A stretch of DNA of 64,000 nucleotides from Gari tellinella. Taxonomy: Eukaryota; Mollusca; Bivalvia; Cardiida; Psammobiidae. Below, piece by piece: positions 38,201 to 43,184 of the stretch. The stretch is taken from contig OV277870.1 in the NCBI GenBank assembly GCA_922989275.2, positions 29,470,742-29,534,741 of the forward strand. Reading direction: 5' to 3'. The number at the start of each line of letters is the position of its first letter. Position 1 is the first letter of the stretch. The notes beneath the pieces were generated by a model, which saw only the letters and a program-made list of their open reading frames with translations, ran no database searches and had not been told where the DNA came from. The position numbers were made by a program, and so were the translations under genes.

Positions 38201-41200
38201 AAACTAAACTAAACTTGATACCGATATGGTCGACTTTCGTAAAAAGTGTTGAAAAGATTTGGATGCAACTAAGTCGCTGAGTAAGTCGCTGTTTGAAAGT
38301 GGAGAAGATGAAATCCTTTCCCAAGAAACGCGTTTGTTAACGCATAATCTATTATTTCCACTGCAACTGCTTAGTGCCAGATCAGACGTCGGGTATATGA
38401 AACACATCGTCTGAGCAAGCGCTTCGCTGTTTGCCTTTAAGAATAAAAATGAGCATTCAGAATTGTCGAAAAATTGCCATTTTCCACATTTTATTTCAAT
38501 GCGTTTGCGTCTCTTTTGCGTTAAACCCATTTATGCCCACGATCCCATATATTGGACATAGGCAAACAGTGTAGACTCTGACCTGACGCCACATTATGTT
38601 TTTCTATGTCCCATATATGGGATAGTGGGTACAAATGGGTTAAGTTGTTTGAAACAAAATTAGAATGATTAAAGCCATCAACTGATAGGATATAGGAAAT
38701 ATTTCTGATATTGCACAATCATTACTGCATAAAATTGAATCACTTTAGTGGAGGTATTAATCAAATGCTCAAAAGGGCCTTTCTATGGAGTAAAGGGGAA
38801 TGGTAGTGCTAGCTGTATCACAGGTGTCGGATTACAGCAAACTGACAATTGGGTAGTACAGCGCTCCCTCTCTACAACGACACCCAATCGGAAACAAAAG
38901 TTATGTGCTTTGTTCGGAGGGAGTCGTTATAGGAAGGGAAATCTGCTTACATTTTGCAAACAGCTTGAATCCAGATTAGACGCCGCGTTACGCGGCGTCA
39001 GATCTGGATTCAAACTGTTTGTCACTCGTCATTAAGGTTTTTTCTGTCAAAATGTCCATTAAATCACTTTGAGAAAAATAGCAGACGACATTTCTAAGCA
39101 GACGATATTGCAGAAGTAAAGGCGTTAGACATAATTGTCCGGTTTTGGGGAACTACGGCTAGGGTCGTTGTAAGACGGGAGTCGTTGTTAGGAGGGCCGT
39201 TGTAGAGAAGGAACGCTGTACAATTTTACCATTTGGTAGCCAGACAACTAGATTTAACAGACACTATATAAACATTTGAAAGCATTCAAAGAATTTTATA
39301 GTTGCCAAACTAATTTTGTTTAGTTGAACGACATTTACGACGGTAAAAACTAGAAAACAGTATTTCGCCGTAATAGTTGCGTATTAAGATATGAAAGGAA
39401 ATAAAACGGGACGTGTAAATACCTCACGAGACGTTAGGGGTACACTTTTGCTGCTCAATAAATTCGCCCATTTACACATTTAATCTAGTCCTCCACTAAC
39501 GAAAGTAGTTCCAATATATTGAGTTTCTGGTTTATCTCTTTGCTGATTTGCTGCCAGTTAGGCATGTCTTCAGCGGCCTACCAGAAAAAAGTATAGTTTC
39601 AAATTTTATTACTGAAGTTGCTTTAAGCAGCCACCTGTTTTAAACACCTGATAAGTAACACAATTTAGTGGTCGTAATAGAGAGTTTTTACTGTATATGT
39701 ATTTGTAAATTCTTCGAAAACTAGTTGGAGTTATCGAGATTCGAATGTATTAAAGAGCGTTTTTTTTTATAGTTTATCCCTAAGCCTGTTTCTAGTTTTG
39801 CAGATACTGGGTCACTTGAAGCAGAACAGAAGTAAAGCAGAATACACCCGGAATTCTGCTTGCCTTACAAACTGTTTTAGGCTTTTTCTGCTAAGATATA
39901 TAAAATATTTAGTTTGGTACTTGAACATGACTGTATAAATTGGAACTATTTTCTTTAGTGGGTGAATAAATTAAAAGGCGCTAAAAGTCGCGTCTATAAT
40001 CGTGAGGGTTGATATTTGCGTTTATAAACCAATCCACTGCCTTACACCAACTGCACAGACGCTGTCAGACTGTTTAGATTTTGATCAATCGCCGAGTGGC
40101 TCAGTCTACTTACAGTGCTCCCTCTCTTCAACAACACCCAATGGAAGGCAACAGGTGTGTGCATTGTTCTTAGGGAGTCGTTATAGGGAGGTTAGTTGGC
40201 TTACATTTTCAAACAACTTGGATCCAGACCAGACGCTGCGTACCGCCGCGTCTGATCTTGATCCAAGTTGTTTTTCACTCGTCATTAAGTTTTGTTCTGT
40301 CAAAATGTATATTTTGTAACTTTGAGGAAAACACTAACAGACGACAACTGTAAGCAGACGACATTGTTGTCGTGAACAGTTTGGATATAATGGTCCTGTT
40401 AAGGGAACTGCGACAAGGCTCGTTGTTAGGAGGGAGTCGTTGTTGGAAGGGCCGTTGTAGGTAGAAAGCACTGTAGAATACGCACTCTTTGACACCCATA
40501 TCGAATATGCCTTCAACCATAAAAAGCCTAAAATCCTTTTTGGCAAGTCAAAGCATAAGACAATATTGAAGCAGACGACATCATGGCAGTGAGTGGTATA
40601 ATTTGTAAATGGATTATTAATTGCTATGGTTATAATACTAGCACGATTGGTCGTAAACTGTTATCACACTTTAACCTTTTTTCCATAGAAGCATTAACGC
40701 TCACACAAGAAACATCATAGAAATTTCCAGTTCCAAATAAATTTAGTCCTTTTGTTACTATATAGGAGTGTCTTTGCAAAATGCCAAATTGTTCCGACCT
40801 TGACCCCGTATTTTGTACATGTATGTGGATTGGAGATTCATCACACACCATTCTTTACCGTAACTCAATATATAGCTATGAAGCGACGACTGATATGAAT
40901 CTATACTGTTTGCTACATGCAATATGCCTGTTTTATATGACACGGATCATATATATATATTTCAGTTTATATGGATCTTTAATTTGGCCCAACTAAAGCC
41001 TGTAAAGTATGGATCTGTGACGTATCCCGATTGGGCAATAGCGATTGGCTGGGTGGTTGCTTTTCTGTCTCTCCTACCTCTTCCAATAGGCATGGTCATC
41101 GCCCTAAACAGGGCCAAGGGGTCATCTTTCCTTCAGGTAAGAGAACAGTGCAGTCTGTTACGATTGTTATGTCATTTATAATCGATAACCGTTATTTATT

Positions 41201-42107
41201 TATTTCGATAAGCAACCAATGCTGATTTTGTCACAATCGATTATACAGCTACATGTAGTTGACAAAAACAGGTTTAAAGTTTCATTTTGTATTATATTGA
41301 AATTCCTATCAACAAACAGTGTAGACGCTGATCAGACGCCGCATAAGGCGGCGTCCGATCAGAGTTTACGCTGTTTGCCTATGTGCCATACTAGTATATG
41401 GGATCGTGGGCACAAATAGTTTAAAGGTTCATGTAGTTTTCAGCTACATACTGTCTTTACTACTATATATAAGTATTCTAAACAAACGTCATCCTTGTCC
41501 GGGTTGAGAGTCACTTTAGTAATTACTCTGAAAACAAATTGTTTTCCCAAATATACAATATAATGAGTCAGTCTAAATAATGCGAACGAGCCAATAGTAA
41601 TATACATGTAAATTGTAAATTGTTTCGAAGCATGACTAAATAAGTTAACCCATTTATGACAAAGGTGCCATTAAGGGACATGGGCAAACAGTGTAGACGC
41701 TGATCAGAGTCTACACTGCTTGCTGATAGGAATTTCAATCTAAAACAAAATGAACATTTTGACCAGGCATCCCTTTGGAAGAAGCATGGAAGAATCCGCT
41801 GGGTATAAGTGGGTTATTAGTCTTAAATCCTACCTCACTGCTCTGTTGAAGTGTTTCTTCTTGTTGTCTCAATGATGTCCTCTGTTTGTGTTTCTATTGT
41901 TGTTGTTGCTGTTTTACTTTGTTGTTTTTCTATTGTGTTGTTGCTGTAATTTTTTATTGTTGCTGCTGTTTGGCATCGTCTTATTCGTTTTTACAGAAGT
42001 TACGCAATTCCATACAGCCCAGCCCTGACTGGAAGCCAGCAAGTGAATCTTACCAGGAACAATACATGTCAACACTCTCAGAGGAAACTCTTCAAATCAA
42101 AGCATAA
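8092..42107 (+). CDS. SLC6-family Na+/Cl--dependent amino-acid/neurotransmitter transporter (13 exons, 591 aa)
   Basis: Exons joined: 8092-8209, 10720-10851, 11707-12011, 14290-14418, 14899-15034, 20542-20644, 23094-23218, 29976-30088, 30629-30760, 32569-32668, 33983-34083, 40966-41136, 41997-42107. The sum is 1776 nt, one open frame with compatible phases at all 12 junctions. Hallmarks seen: RxxW (RGKW, residues 4-7) before TM1; [18 protein letters not shown] in TM1; an EL2 cysteine pair (C124, C133) around WNT with four N-glycosylation sequons; SxGxGWGG in TM6 (285-292); NFNNN-like [20 protein letters not shown] in EL4; GLDSQ in TM8 (Na2 site). Family knowledge: a plasma-membrane LeuT-fold symporter using Na+ and Cl-. 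The GWGG in TM6 and overall likeness suggest the glycine/proline transporter branch, but substrate is undetermined. Oddities: Asp317 where the Na1-site Asn is usual, a weak intron-3 donor, and a very short N-terminus. The first exon may be internal, because an acceptor-like TAG sits directly before it. Confidence 0.95.
8300..8428 (-). mobile_element. Group B MITE fragment
   Basis: Carries GCAAATGTAAGCCAAGTCTT, TCCCTCCTTATAACAACTCA and CCTATTGGGTGTTGTTGTAG, one end of group B. A decayed core sits just upstream at about 8263-8318. Its end abuts the CAGGGTGTCC element. Confidence 0.6.
8430..10074. mobile_element. CAGGGTGTC-ended DNA transposon remnant in intron 1 (mariner-like ends)
   Basis: Left end CAGGGTGTCCCCAAAAAACG followed by GAACC; right end, complemented, CAGGGTGTCTTAAAAACGGAACC. 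Both sides are flanked by TA (8428-8429 and 10075-10076). At 1645 bp it is close to full mariner size, but no transposase is readable. Assignment to Tc1/mariner rests only on the ends and TA target. A group H hairpin is nested inside. Confidence 0.6.
9360..9513. mobile_element. Hairpin MITE (group H) nested in the CAGGGTGTC element
   Basis: Near-perfect foldback: TTTTTTCAGTGTAAGATCGA, AATTTAATCCACTGAGTGA and TTATATTTTCACGAGTGGC pair with GCCACGAGTGAAAATATAA, GGATTAAATTCAATCTTAC and ACTGAAAAAA around a GAA loop at about 9433-9435. Confidence 0.8.
10259..10451. mobile_element. Group P MITE (CAGTCGAACTTCGATATC ends)
   Basis: Left end CAGTCAAACTTCGATATCTC, right end GAGATATCGAAGTTCGACTG, followed by TA. 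A central palindrome pairs TTTCAAAGTTAAAACGTGGC with GCCACATTTTAACTTTGAAA. Ends and TA flanks recall pogo/Tc1-type elements; this is an inference. Confidence 0.7.
10497..10700. repeat. Dispersed repeat K with a variant palindromic core, copy 1
   Basis: Matches 43895-44085 over GTCGTGCCATGA, CATCTAAAGCA, AATGCAGAGC and TGGGATGACAA. It includes a palindrome at 10534-10585, GCAAACAGAGTAGATCAAGA to TCTTGATCTACTCTGTTTG, whose outer bases match the common core but whose interior differs. Confidence 0.65.
10720..10851 (+). CDS. SLC6 transporter exon 2 (TM1 end to TM2)
   Basis: Acceptor TTTCACCAG|GT at 10719; donor AGAG|GTAGGT at 10852. Encodes residues 40-83, with the [10 protein letters not shown] start and [20 protein letters not shown], the TM2 and first intracellular loop block typical of SLC6. 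Starts and ends in phase 1. Confidence 0.94.
11129..11242 (+). repeat. TTC/CTT microsatellite
   Basis: Pyrimidine-only run of TTC and TTCC units, ending in about nine uninterrupted TTC repeats near 11214-11242, within intron 2. Confidence 0.9.
11455..11670. mobile_element. Group F MITE
   Basis: Contains ACAGGTGGCCACTTAAGGCA, the hairpin ATGCAGAATGCGCC-TTTGGGC-ACATTCTGC, then TGGCTGTATAAATTGCAAC and AGTGGAGGAATAAATTA. It aligns block for block with 39770-40005, 48405-48660 and 51935-52390. It ends about 35 bp upstream of exon 3. Confidence 0.7.
11707..12011 (+). CDS. SLC6 transporter exon 3 (TM3 and glycosylated EL2)
   Basis: Acceptor ATTCTAG|GT. Encodes residues 84-185: [19 protein letters not shown] (TM3), then EL2 with C124-GNDWNTAA-C133, the conserved disulfide pair, and sequons at N146, N152, N157 and N168. 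It ends in EDFWEY. The donor TAT|GTCACT is weak, but it is the one that gives a family-like FWEY-NVL junction. Reading past it gives a stop after 14 more codons (about 12050). Confidence 0.92.
12047..12277. mobile_element. Group C MITE directly after exon 3
   Basis: TTAACCCGTTTACGCCCAGT at the left and CACGAATTGGTTTAA at the right. The core at about 12171-12238 is a perfect palindrome in its centre (GATCAGACGCCGCATAATGC and its complement). It lies 35 bp from the weak exon-3 donor. Confidence 0.85.
12832..12907. repeat. Palindromic core copy in intron 3
   Basis: GCAAACAGTAAGGATCCTGT then TCAGACGCGGCATAACGCGG and CGTCTGATCACAATCC, ending AAACAGTTTG. A half core sits at 12535-12580. Confidence 0.75.
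13395..13565. mobile_element. Hairpin MITE (group H)
   Basis: Imperfect foldback: GCTCATTATTTATCATTTTA and TTTGACTAAAATAA pair with TTATTTTAGTCAA and CAAATGATAAATAATGAGC around CGCTCGCCAAATCTCGC. Confidence 0.7.
14040..14165. mobile_element. Group F MITE fragment
   Basis: AAGTAAAACATAATGCACAT and TAAGGCGCATTCTGCTTTAC form the group F hairpin, followed by CTAGAAACAGGCT. It ends about 125 bp before exon 4. Confidence 0.55.
14290..14418 (+). CDS. SLC6 transporter exon 4 (TM4)
   Basis: Residues 186-228: [20 protein letters not shown], then TM4 ([20 protein letters not shown]) and GK. The acceptor used is TTCAGACAG|AAT; an alternative AG four bases upstream would break the frame. Donor AAG|GTGCGT, phase 0. 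Confidence 0.93.
14653..14853. mobile_element. Group C MITE
   Basis: TTAACCCATTTGTGCCTAGC at left, GGCGAATTCGGGTTAA at right. The core is diverged (GGCAAACAGTGTATACC ... CACTGTTTGCTGATAGG). It fills most of the short intron 4. Confidence 0.75.
14899..15034 (+). CDS. SLC6 transporter exon 5 (TM5)
   Basis: Acceptor TGTTTTAG|GTT; donor TCAG|GTAGAG, phase 1. Residues 229-273: [20 protein letters not shown] is TM5, followed by [20 protein letters not shown], the extracellular loop leading to TM6. Confidence 0.94.
15236..15594 (-). mobile_element. Group B MITE
   Basis: Ends CAGTGCTCCCTCCCTACAAC and GAGAGGGAGCGCTG, flanked by TA on both sides. The core at 15430-15502 is centred on CGCCGCGTGACGCGGCG. 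It sits in intron 5, in reverse orientation to the copies at 18830 and 38859. Confidence 0.85.
16045..16290 (+). mobile_element. tRNA-derived SINE
   Basis: GTGGGTTTGAATCCCGGTCT near 16078-16097 fits a Pol III B box (GGTTCGANTCC). It is followed by CAAGCTGGCTTGTAGAAAG, GGTTGCCGATTTGTACCTGA and TTAGCTGGACAAGTCATAA, the body shared with 2035-2270. Confidence 0.65.
16489..16575 (-). repeat. Retroelement 3'-tail-like fragment with ATTTG repeats
   Basis: (AATCA)n then AATAAATTTTATTTTGAGTC GGCAAGACATATAACAATG. Read on the minus strand this is GCCGACTCAAAATAAAATTT with a pentamer tail, like 440-500. Confidence 0.4.
16730..16875. mobile_element. Group A MITE, truncated
   Basis: Core GGCAAACAGTTTGAAGACTG to CTGATCTGGCTCCAAACTG, then AAACTCGTTTATCGGGAAAG and CGTCTTCTCCAC, the right half of group A. 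Confidence 0.6.
17119..17360. mobile_element. Group D MITE inserted into a palindromic core
   Basis: GGGGCCCGTTTTACTAAACA and AGTCGTTTAGTAAAACGGGC plus CCC are its inverted ends. Inside is a perfect palindrome (GCAAACAGCAAATAGCCAGA ... GCTATTTGCTGTTTG, centred on GGACGCGCTAAAAGCGCGTCC). Outside, the two halves of a common core continue: TGATCAGACGCTGCGTAACG on the left, TGATCAGGATTTAATCTGTT on the right. Confidence 0.85.
18186..18374 (-). mobile_element. Group C MITE lacking its core centre
   Basis: Starts TTAACCCATTAATTTTGTGC, has CATAGGCAAACAGTGTCTAC then ACTGTTTGCTGATAGGAAT without the GATCAGACGCC palindrome, and ends CACTGGGTGCAAATGGG. The core appears deleted. Confidence 0.75.
18480..18725 (-). 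mobile_element. Group A MITE, complete
   Basis: Ends CAGTGGATAATCTGTTATTC and AATAACAGATTCTCCACTG, TA on both sides. Core 18597-18665 is centred on ACGCCGGGTTACCCGGCGT. Arms carry TTTAAACGCAAACG and TAGCGTAAACGCG. Confidence 0.9.
18830..19147 (+). mobile_element. Group B MITE
   Basis: Ends CAGTGCTCCCTCTCTACAAC and GTTGTAGAGAGGGAACGCTG with TA flanks. The core is halved (GCAAACGCGTAACGCGGCGC). AGCAGACAAAAAGTAGACG is the group B arm. Confidence 0.85.
19194..19413 (+). mobile_element. Group A MITE, diverged
   Basis: AGTGGAGAAGACGCTATTCT at left, core at about 19248-19312, then TTGCGTTTCGTATGCGTTTA and ACGTCTTCACG. Confidence 0.65.
19605..19775 (-). mobile_element. Group F MITE
   Basis: Complement orientation: CCTCCACCAAAGAAAATAGT, the hairpin AAAGTAAAGCAGAATGCGC...TTTTACTTTCAACCTGC, then AAGTGGCCAACTGTCTTC. 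Confidence 0.65.
20165..20400 (-). mobile_element. tRNA-derived SINE with tRNA-like head
   Basis: On the minus strand the head near 20310-20385 reads GCGCATTGATTGGCAGAGTA then a perfect T arm CCGGGTTCGATCCCGGG. The body runs to an A-rich tail (TTAAAAAAAACAACAAACAA). The anticodon-stem pairing is broken, so this is a SINE head rather than a working tRNA. Confidence 0.6.
20542..20644 (+). CDS. SLC6 transporter exon 6 (TM6, substrate site)
   Basis: Acceptor TTTTCCAG|TA; donor GAACG|GTATAC, phase 2. Residues 274-307: [19 protein letters not shown] then [16 protein letters not shown]285 matches the LeuT T254 position (Na1) and G287 the S256 position that shapes the substrate pocket. GWGG resembles glycine/proline transporters. 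Confidence 0.94.
22447..22512. repeat. Palindromic core copy in intron 6
   Basis: TTGCAAACAGTTTGAATCCT then AATCCGGCGTCTGATCAGGA and TCCAAACTGTTT. Further decayed copies in intron 6 lie near 20868-20915, 21065-21125, 21905-21940, 22770-22815 and 22945-22990. Confidence 0.7.
23094..23218 (+). CDS. SLC6 transporter exon 7 (TM7, Cl- site)
   Basis: Acceptor TATTTCCAG|T; donor CAAG|GTATAG, phase 1. Residues 308-349: [18 protein letters not shown], then [12 protein letters not shown]321 (in LTSW) is at the Cl- ligand Ser position. D317 is where most relatives have Asn (LeuT N286, a Na1 ligand). Confidence 0.94.
23595..23840 (-). mobile_element. Group A MITE, complete
   Basis: CAGTGGAGAATCTGTTATTC to AGAATCTCCACTG, TA flanks. 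Core 23712-23780 is a near-perfect palindrome centred on CCGGGTTACCCGG. Confidence 0.9.
24305..24480. repeat. Decayed palindromic cores in intron 7
   Basis: AACTGTTTGAATCCTGATCA near 24308 and GCAAATAGTTTCGATCCCGA then TCAAACGCCGCGACACG near 24405-24440, followed by ATCCAAACTCGTTTG. Flanks are too worn to assign a group. Confidence 0.5.
24752..24997 (+). mobile_element. Group A MITE, complete
   Basis: CTGTGGAGAATGTGTTATTC to ACACATTCTCCACTG with TA flanks; core 24813-24882 centred on CCGGGTAACCCGG. Opposite orientation to the copy at 23595, about 1.15 kb away, so the two could pair in the intron 7 transcript. Confidence 0.9.
25298..25545 (+). mobile_element. Group A MITE, diverged ends
   Basis: CAGTAGAGAGGACTGCATTT at left, core 25362-25432 well kept (GACGCCGGGTAACCCGGCGT), right arm TTGCGTTTAAACTGG-like with worn terminus. 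Confidence 0.75.
26832..27057. mobile_element. Group C MITE
   Basis: TTAACCCATTTACGCCTAGT to GGGCACAAATGGGTTAA. Core 26950-27020 with perfect centre GACGCCGCATAATGCGGCGT. Confidence 0.9.
27260..27533. mobile_element. Group C MITE with an end duplicated or rearranged
   Basis: TTAACCCATTTATACCCAGT start, core 27357-27425 (GACGCCGCATTATGCGGCGT), and CACTGGGCGCAAATGAGTTAA end. Both outer arms derive from the CCCAGTGGATTC side, with the GTGCCCACGATCCC arm placed internally. Confidence 0.75.
27925..29975 (+). repeat. Tandem array of about 27 copies of the exon-8 3' splice site plus exon-8 start (76-bp unit)
   Basis: Each unit is 30 bases of intron end (AATAATGTATTTTGTTCTAT followed by ATTGTACTAG) plus the first 46 bases of exon 8 (GTCCTGGTAT ... 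TCTCAGCT). The 28th and last copy continues into the genuine exon 8. Counting the TCTCAGCT/TCACAGCT end gives 28 occurrences from 27973 to 30014. Two classes occur: exon-like (GGTATGGCG ... TACCCGGAGGCC) on both sides, and a variant block (TTGAATCGCG ... TATCCGGATATA) at about 28760-29410. The unit includes a branch-site-like CTAAT, a pyrimidine-rich stretch and AG, so every copy is a potential acceptor. Because 76 is not a multiple of three, the frame shifts at each unit. Confidence 0.93.
29976..30088 (+). CDS. SLC6 transporter exon 8 (EL4 and TM8)
   Basis: Acceptor TATTGTACAAG|GT, the last copy of the 76-bp array; donor CCAG|GTAGGA, phase 0. Residues 350-387: [20 protein letters not shown] then [18 protein letters not shown]. 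The GLDS matches the Na2 site of Cl--dependent SLC6 members. Only this copy carries PLPQFW and the donor, so only this acceptor gives a full protein. Confidence 0.94.
30125..30374. mobile_element. Group G MITE in intron 8
   Basis: TTAACCCTTTCATGATCAAA to GAGAGTGTAAGGGTTAA. Core 30268-30342 is GACGCGGCAGCATTACGCGG plus flanks. It aligns with 44897-45134 and 61455-61693. Intron 8 is mostly this element. Confidence 0.85.
30629..30760 (+). CDS. SLC6 transporter exon 9 (TM8-TM9)
   Basis: Acceptor TTGCTTCAG|ATT; donor ACACAG|GTGAGA, phase 0. Residues 388-431: [20 protein letters not shown], then [20 protein letters not shown] and CITQ, matching the family's V-T-x-x-D-x-FP loop and TM9. Confidence 0.93.
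30777..31315 (+). repeat. Degenerate TGTTATCAG tandem array in intron 9
   Basis: About 15 irregular units of roughly 35 bp built on GTGTTATCAGTCCATATGTT plus ATCTCACAACCTT. The same unit reappears at 32505-32545, just before exon 10, showing the array was split by the 31397-32502 element. Confidence 0.85.
31335..31382 (+). repeat. (TATC)n microsatellite
   Basis: Short run of CTATCTATCTATC units with interruptions, between the TGTTATCAG array and the GCTCACC element. Confidence 0.85.
31397..32502 (+). mobile_element. GCTCACCTGAGCC element with internal 310-bp units
   Basis: Starts AGCTCACCTGAGCCAAAGGC TCAAGGTGAGCT (a terminal hairpin), then GTCCGTCATACG and CGTCGTTAACAATTGCTTCA. It ends TTGAGCGAAATATGCCCCAT GGGGCTCTTG. 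Inside, three units start with CTTCTTGTC..AAA..GCAAGGGCCAGA at about 31679, 32000 and 32310. I recall this type as common in bivalve genomes. No coding frame. Confidence 0.7.
32569..32668 (+). CDS. SLC6 transporter exon 10 (TM10)
   Basis: Acceptor CTATTCCAG|GGT; donor TACG|GTATTA, phase 1. Residues 432-464: [20 protein letters not shown], then [15 protein letters not shown](I/M)Y-x-x-Q-x-x-D is the invariant TM10 start. Confidence 0.94.
32677..32896. mobile_element. Group C MITE immediately after exon 10
   Basis: TTAACCCATTTATACCCAAT begins 9 bp past the exon-10 donor and it ends GTGGACACAAATGGA. Core 32785-32860 has centre GACGCCGCATTATGCGACGT. Confidence 0.8.
32897..33196 (-). mobile_element. 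Group B MITE, decayed
   Basis: TCTACAACAGTCCTCCAATC at left, GTCTGCTTAAAATATCGTCT arm, half core near 33058-33095, and CATTGGGTGTCATTGTAGAG at right. It directly abuts the group C copy. Confidence 0.65.
33983..34083 (+). CDS. SLC6 transporter exon 11 (IL5 and TM11)
   Basis: Acceptor TTTATTTCAG|GA; donor CTG|GTAATA, phase 0. Residues 465-498: [20 protein letters not shown], then [14 protein letters not shown]. The YG|V-R-R-x-x-x-D-x-x-x-M-x-G block and W-x-x-x-W-x-x-x-TP are family hallmarks. Confidence 0.93.
34193..34210 (+). repeat. Poly-C run (18 C)
   Basis: Uninterrupted 18 C, followed by TCCCTACGG, in intron 11. Length in the assembly may be unreliable. Confidence 0.9.
34481..34709. mobile_element. 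Group C MITE
   Basis: TTAACCCATTTGTGCCCACG to ACTGGGTATAAATGGGTTAA. Core about 34520-34590 with centre GATGACGCATTATGCGGTGT. Confidence 0.85.
35110..35845. repeat. Foldback of AAGGTCAAGGTCATCC repeats inside element E
   Basis: Left arm AGCTTCATAAATGGCATGCA then TTTTGAATGGAGGCATGTCA, AGGTCATCCTTGAAGG; right arm is its complement near 35757-35845. Each arm holds about two units (35140 and 35255; 35500, 35640 and 35770). A spacer of roughly 130 bp separates the arms near 35400. Confidence 0.75.
35927..36594. repeat. Tandem duplication unit 1 with long hairpin (element E)
   Basis: Starts AATACTAAGAGGTTAAAATA. The hairpin at about 35937-36083 pairs GACCCAGGCGTGCCTGCTGC with GCAGAAGGCACGCCTGGGTC and GCCCGAGGGC with itself around TTTA at 36003. 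It ends TTGTTACTATTTATAGTAAG GTATACAA. Confidence 0.85.
36595..37395. repeat. Tandem duplication unit 2 with long hairpin (element E)
   Basis: Second copy beginning about 667 bp after the first. Hairpin 36604-36750 is nearly perfect (GACCCAGGCGTGCCTTCTGC to GCAGAAGGCACGCCTGGGTC). It carries about 100 extra bases after TTGAAACGACAGCACTGACA (36830-36950) that unit 1 lacks. Confidence 0.85.
38308..38520 (+). mobile_element. Group A MITE, diverged
   Basis: AGTGGAGAAGATGAAATCCT, TTTCCCAAGAAACGCG, a worn core about 38360-38435, then ATTTTATTTCAATGCGTTTG CG. The right terminus was lost where a group C copy begins. Confidence 0.65.
38521..38643 (-). mobile_element. Group C MITE, shortened
   Basis: TTAAACCCATTTATGCCCAC to GTGGGTACAAATGGGTTAA, only 123 bp. 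Half core GTGTAGACTCTGACCTGACG then CCACATTATG, directly followed by the other end. Confidence 0.75.
38859..39218 (+). mobile_element. Group B MITE, near full length
   Basis: CAGCGCTCCCTCTCTACAAC to TAGAGAAGGAACGCTG with TA flanks. Core 38955-39022 with centre GACGCCGCGTTACGCGGCGT. The arm carries AGCAGACGACATTTCTAAGC. Confidence 0.9.
39770..40005 (+). mobile_element. Group F MITE
   Basis: AGCCTGTTTCTAGTTTTGCA, AAGTAAAGCAGAATACACCC, GGAATTCTGCTTGCC, GACTGTATAAATTGGAACTA and GTGAATAAATTAAAAGGCGC align with the other group F copies. Confidence 0.65.
40113..40473 (+). mobile_element. Group B MITE
   Basis: CAGTGCTCCCTCTCTTCAAC to GTTGTAGGTAGAAAGCACTG, TA flanks. Core about 40205-40275 with GACGCTGCGTACCGCCGCGT. 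Confidence 0.85.
40966..41136 (+). CDS. SLC6 transporter exon 12 (TM11 end to TM12)
   Basis: Acceptor ATATTTCAG|TTT; donor CTTCAG|GTAAGA, phase 0. Residues 499-555: [20 protein letters not shown], then [20 protein letters not shown] and [17 protein letters not shown]. YPDWAxAIGW is the TM12 signature. Confidence 0.94.
41271..41424. mobile_element. Group C MITE, one end shortened
   Basis: Begins within the TTTCATTTTGTATTATATTG arm. Core 41312-41380 (GACGCCGCATAAGGCGGCGT), ends GTGGGCACAAATAGTTTAA. Confidence 0.75.
41645..41816 (-). mobile_element. Group C MITE, core centre missing
   Basis: TTAACCCATTTATGACAAAG to GGGTATAAGTGGGTTA. GGGCAAACAGTGTAGACGCT is followed at once by GATCAGAGTCTACACTGCTT, so the GACGCC palindrome centre has been cleanly lost. 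Confidence 0.75.
41997..42107 (+). CDS. SLC6 transporter exon 13 (C-terminal tail and stop)
   Basis: Acceptor TTTTTACAG|AAG. Residues 556-591: [20 protein letters not shown], then [16 protein letters not shown] and [11 protein letters not shown] matches the P-x-x-DW-x-PA of SLC6 tails. No PDZ-type C-terminus. An AATAAA lies at 43553-43558 but nothing ties it to this gene. Confidence 0.93.
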   Translation, partial: KLRNSIQPSPDWKPASESYQEQYMSTLSEETLQIKA

Positions 42108-42392
42108 CCCATTGCTCATGAAGAAAGCATATTTCTTTGGCAGTCCATCAACATCTATTATTCAGTTATAGAAGCTTGAAGTAGAATGAAATATATGAAA
42201 GAGAGCTTCTGAAAGAGCTTTCCGTTAAATTTTCAAAGTTCTTCAAGTACTTTCCTGTCTGTAATCTTCCACTGAGGAATCGCACTTGTCTGGAGTCAGA
42301 GTGGCGTTAAACATCAAGTGGATGTAAAAATTGTAAATCTGTTGTCTGTCAATATCGTGGCTCAATTTTCAGCTGTAAGTAGCTCAATTTTT

Positions 42393-42777
42393 CAGTGTTC
42401 CCTCCCTGCAACAACCCTCCCAGCAACGACTCCCTCCTTACAACGACCCTTATCGCAGTTTCCTAAACAGAACAAGTATGTCCAACGTATTCACGGCTGC
42501 AATGACGTCTGCTAAAACTTATCGTCTGATGTTGTTGGGTTGTTTTTTTCTTAGTTACATAATGGACAATTTGACAGAAAAAAACTTAATAGCGAGTGAC
42601 AAACAGCTTGTATCCAGATCAAACGCCGCGAACAAAATAATAAACAATACGCGCGTTCTGATCTCGAATCAAGCTGTTTGCAAATGTTAACTAATTTTCC
42701 TCCCTATGACGACCCTCTTCGAACAACATTCACAATTTGTGTCTCCCATCGGGATTCGTTGTAGAGAGGGAACGCTG
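42393..42777 (-). mobile_element. Group B MITE
   Basis: CAGTGTTCCCTCCCTGCAAC to GTAGAGAGGGAACGCTG. The core about 42598-42685 has its centre replaced by GAACAAAATAATAAACAATA CGCG. It lies about 290 bp past the transporter stop codon, possibly in the 3' UTR. Confidence 0.8.
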
Positions 42778-42808
42778 CAATCCCTTTCACTGACATGACG
42801 TAATCAGT

Positions 42809-42885
42809 TTTATAACATAACAGACGGCGTGAGCGTTGAATAACACCCGATGTTTAAATGTCATATATAACTAATTAAATAACTA
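42809..42885. repeat. Dispersed repeat J, copy 1
   Basis: TTTATAACATAACAGACGGC, GTGAGCGTTGAATAACACCC and GTTTAAATGTCATATATAAC are nearly identical to 50225-50300. Element ends were not determined. Confidence 0.7.
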
Positions 42886-43184
42886 TGCAAATGAGGCACG
42901 CCACGACGTCGTTACTTGTGACGTCATTAAAATGCGTTCTTTGCCTTCGATTTCCAACGTCTTCTTTCCATCATGTAGATTCAATTTATAGATTTTTTGT
43001 GTAATTAATCAATAATAGATCTACATGAAAGTGCTTATTAATACATATAATAAAATAAACATTATGCTAGTGAACGGGCTTAATTTGGAACAACTTTTTT
43101 CCTGTATAGATCTACTTATATCGCGCTTAGTATTCACTTGACCTCAAAGGCTGCGATAAATAACTTTTCTAGGTTATGTTATAT

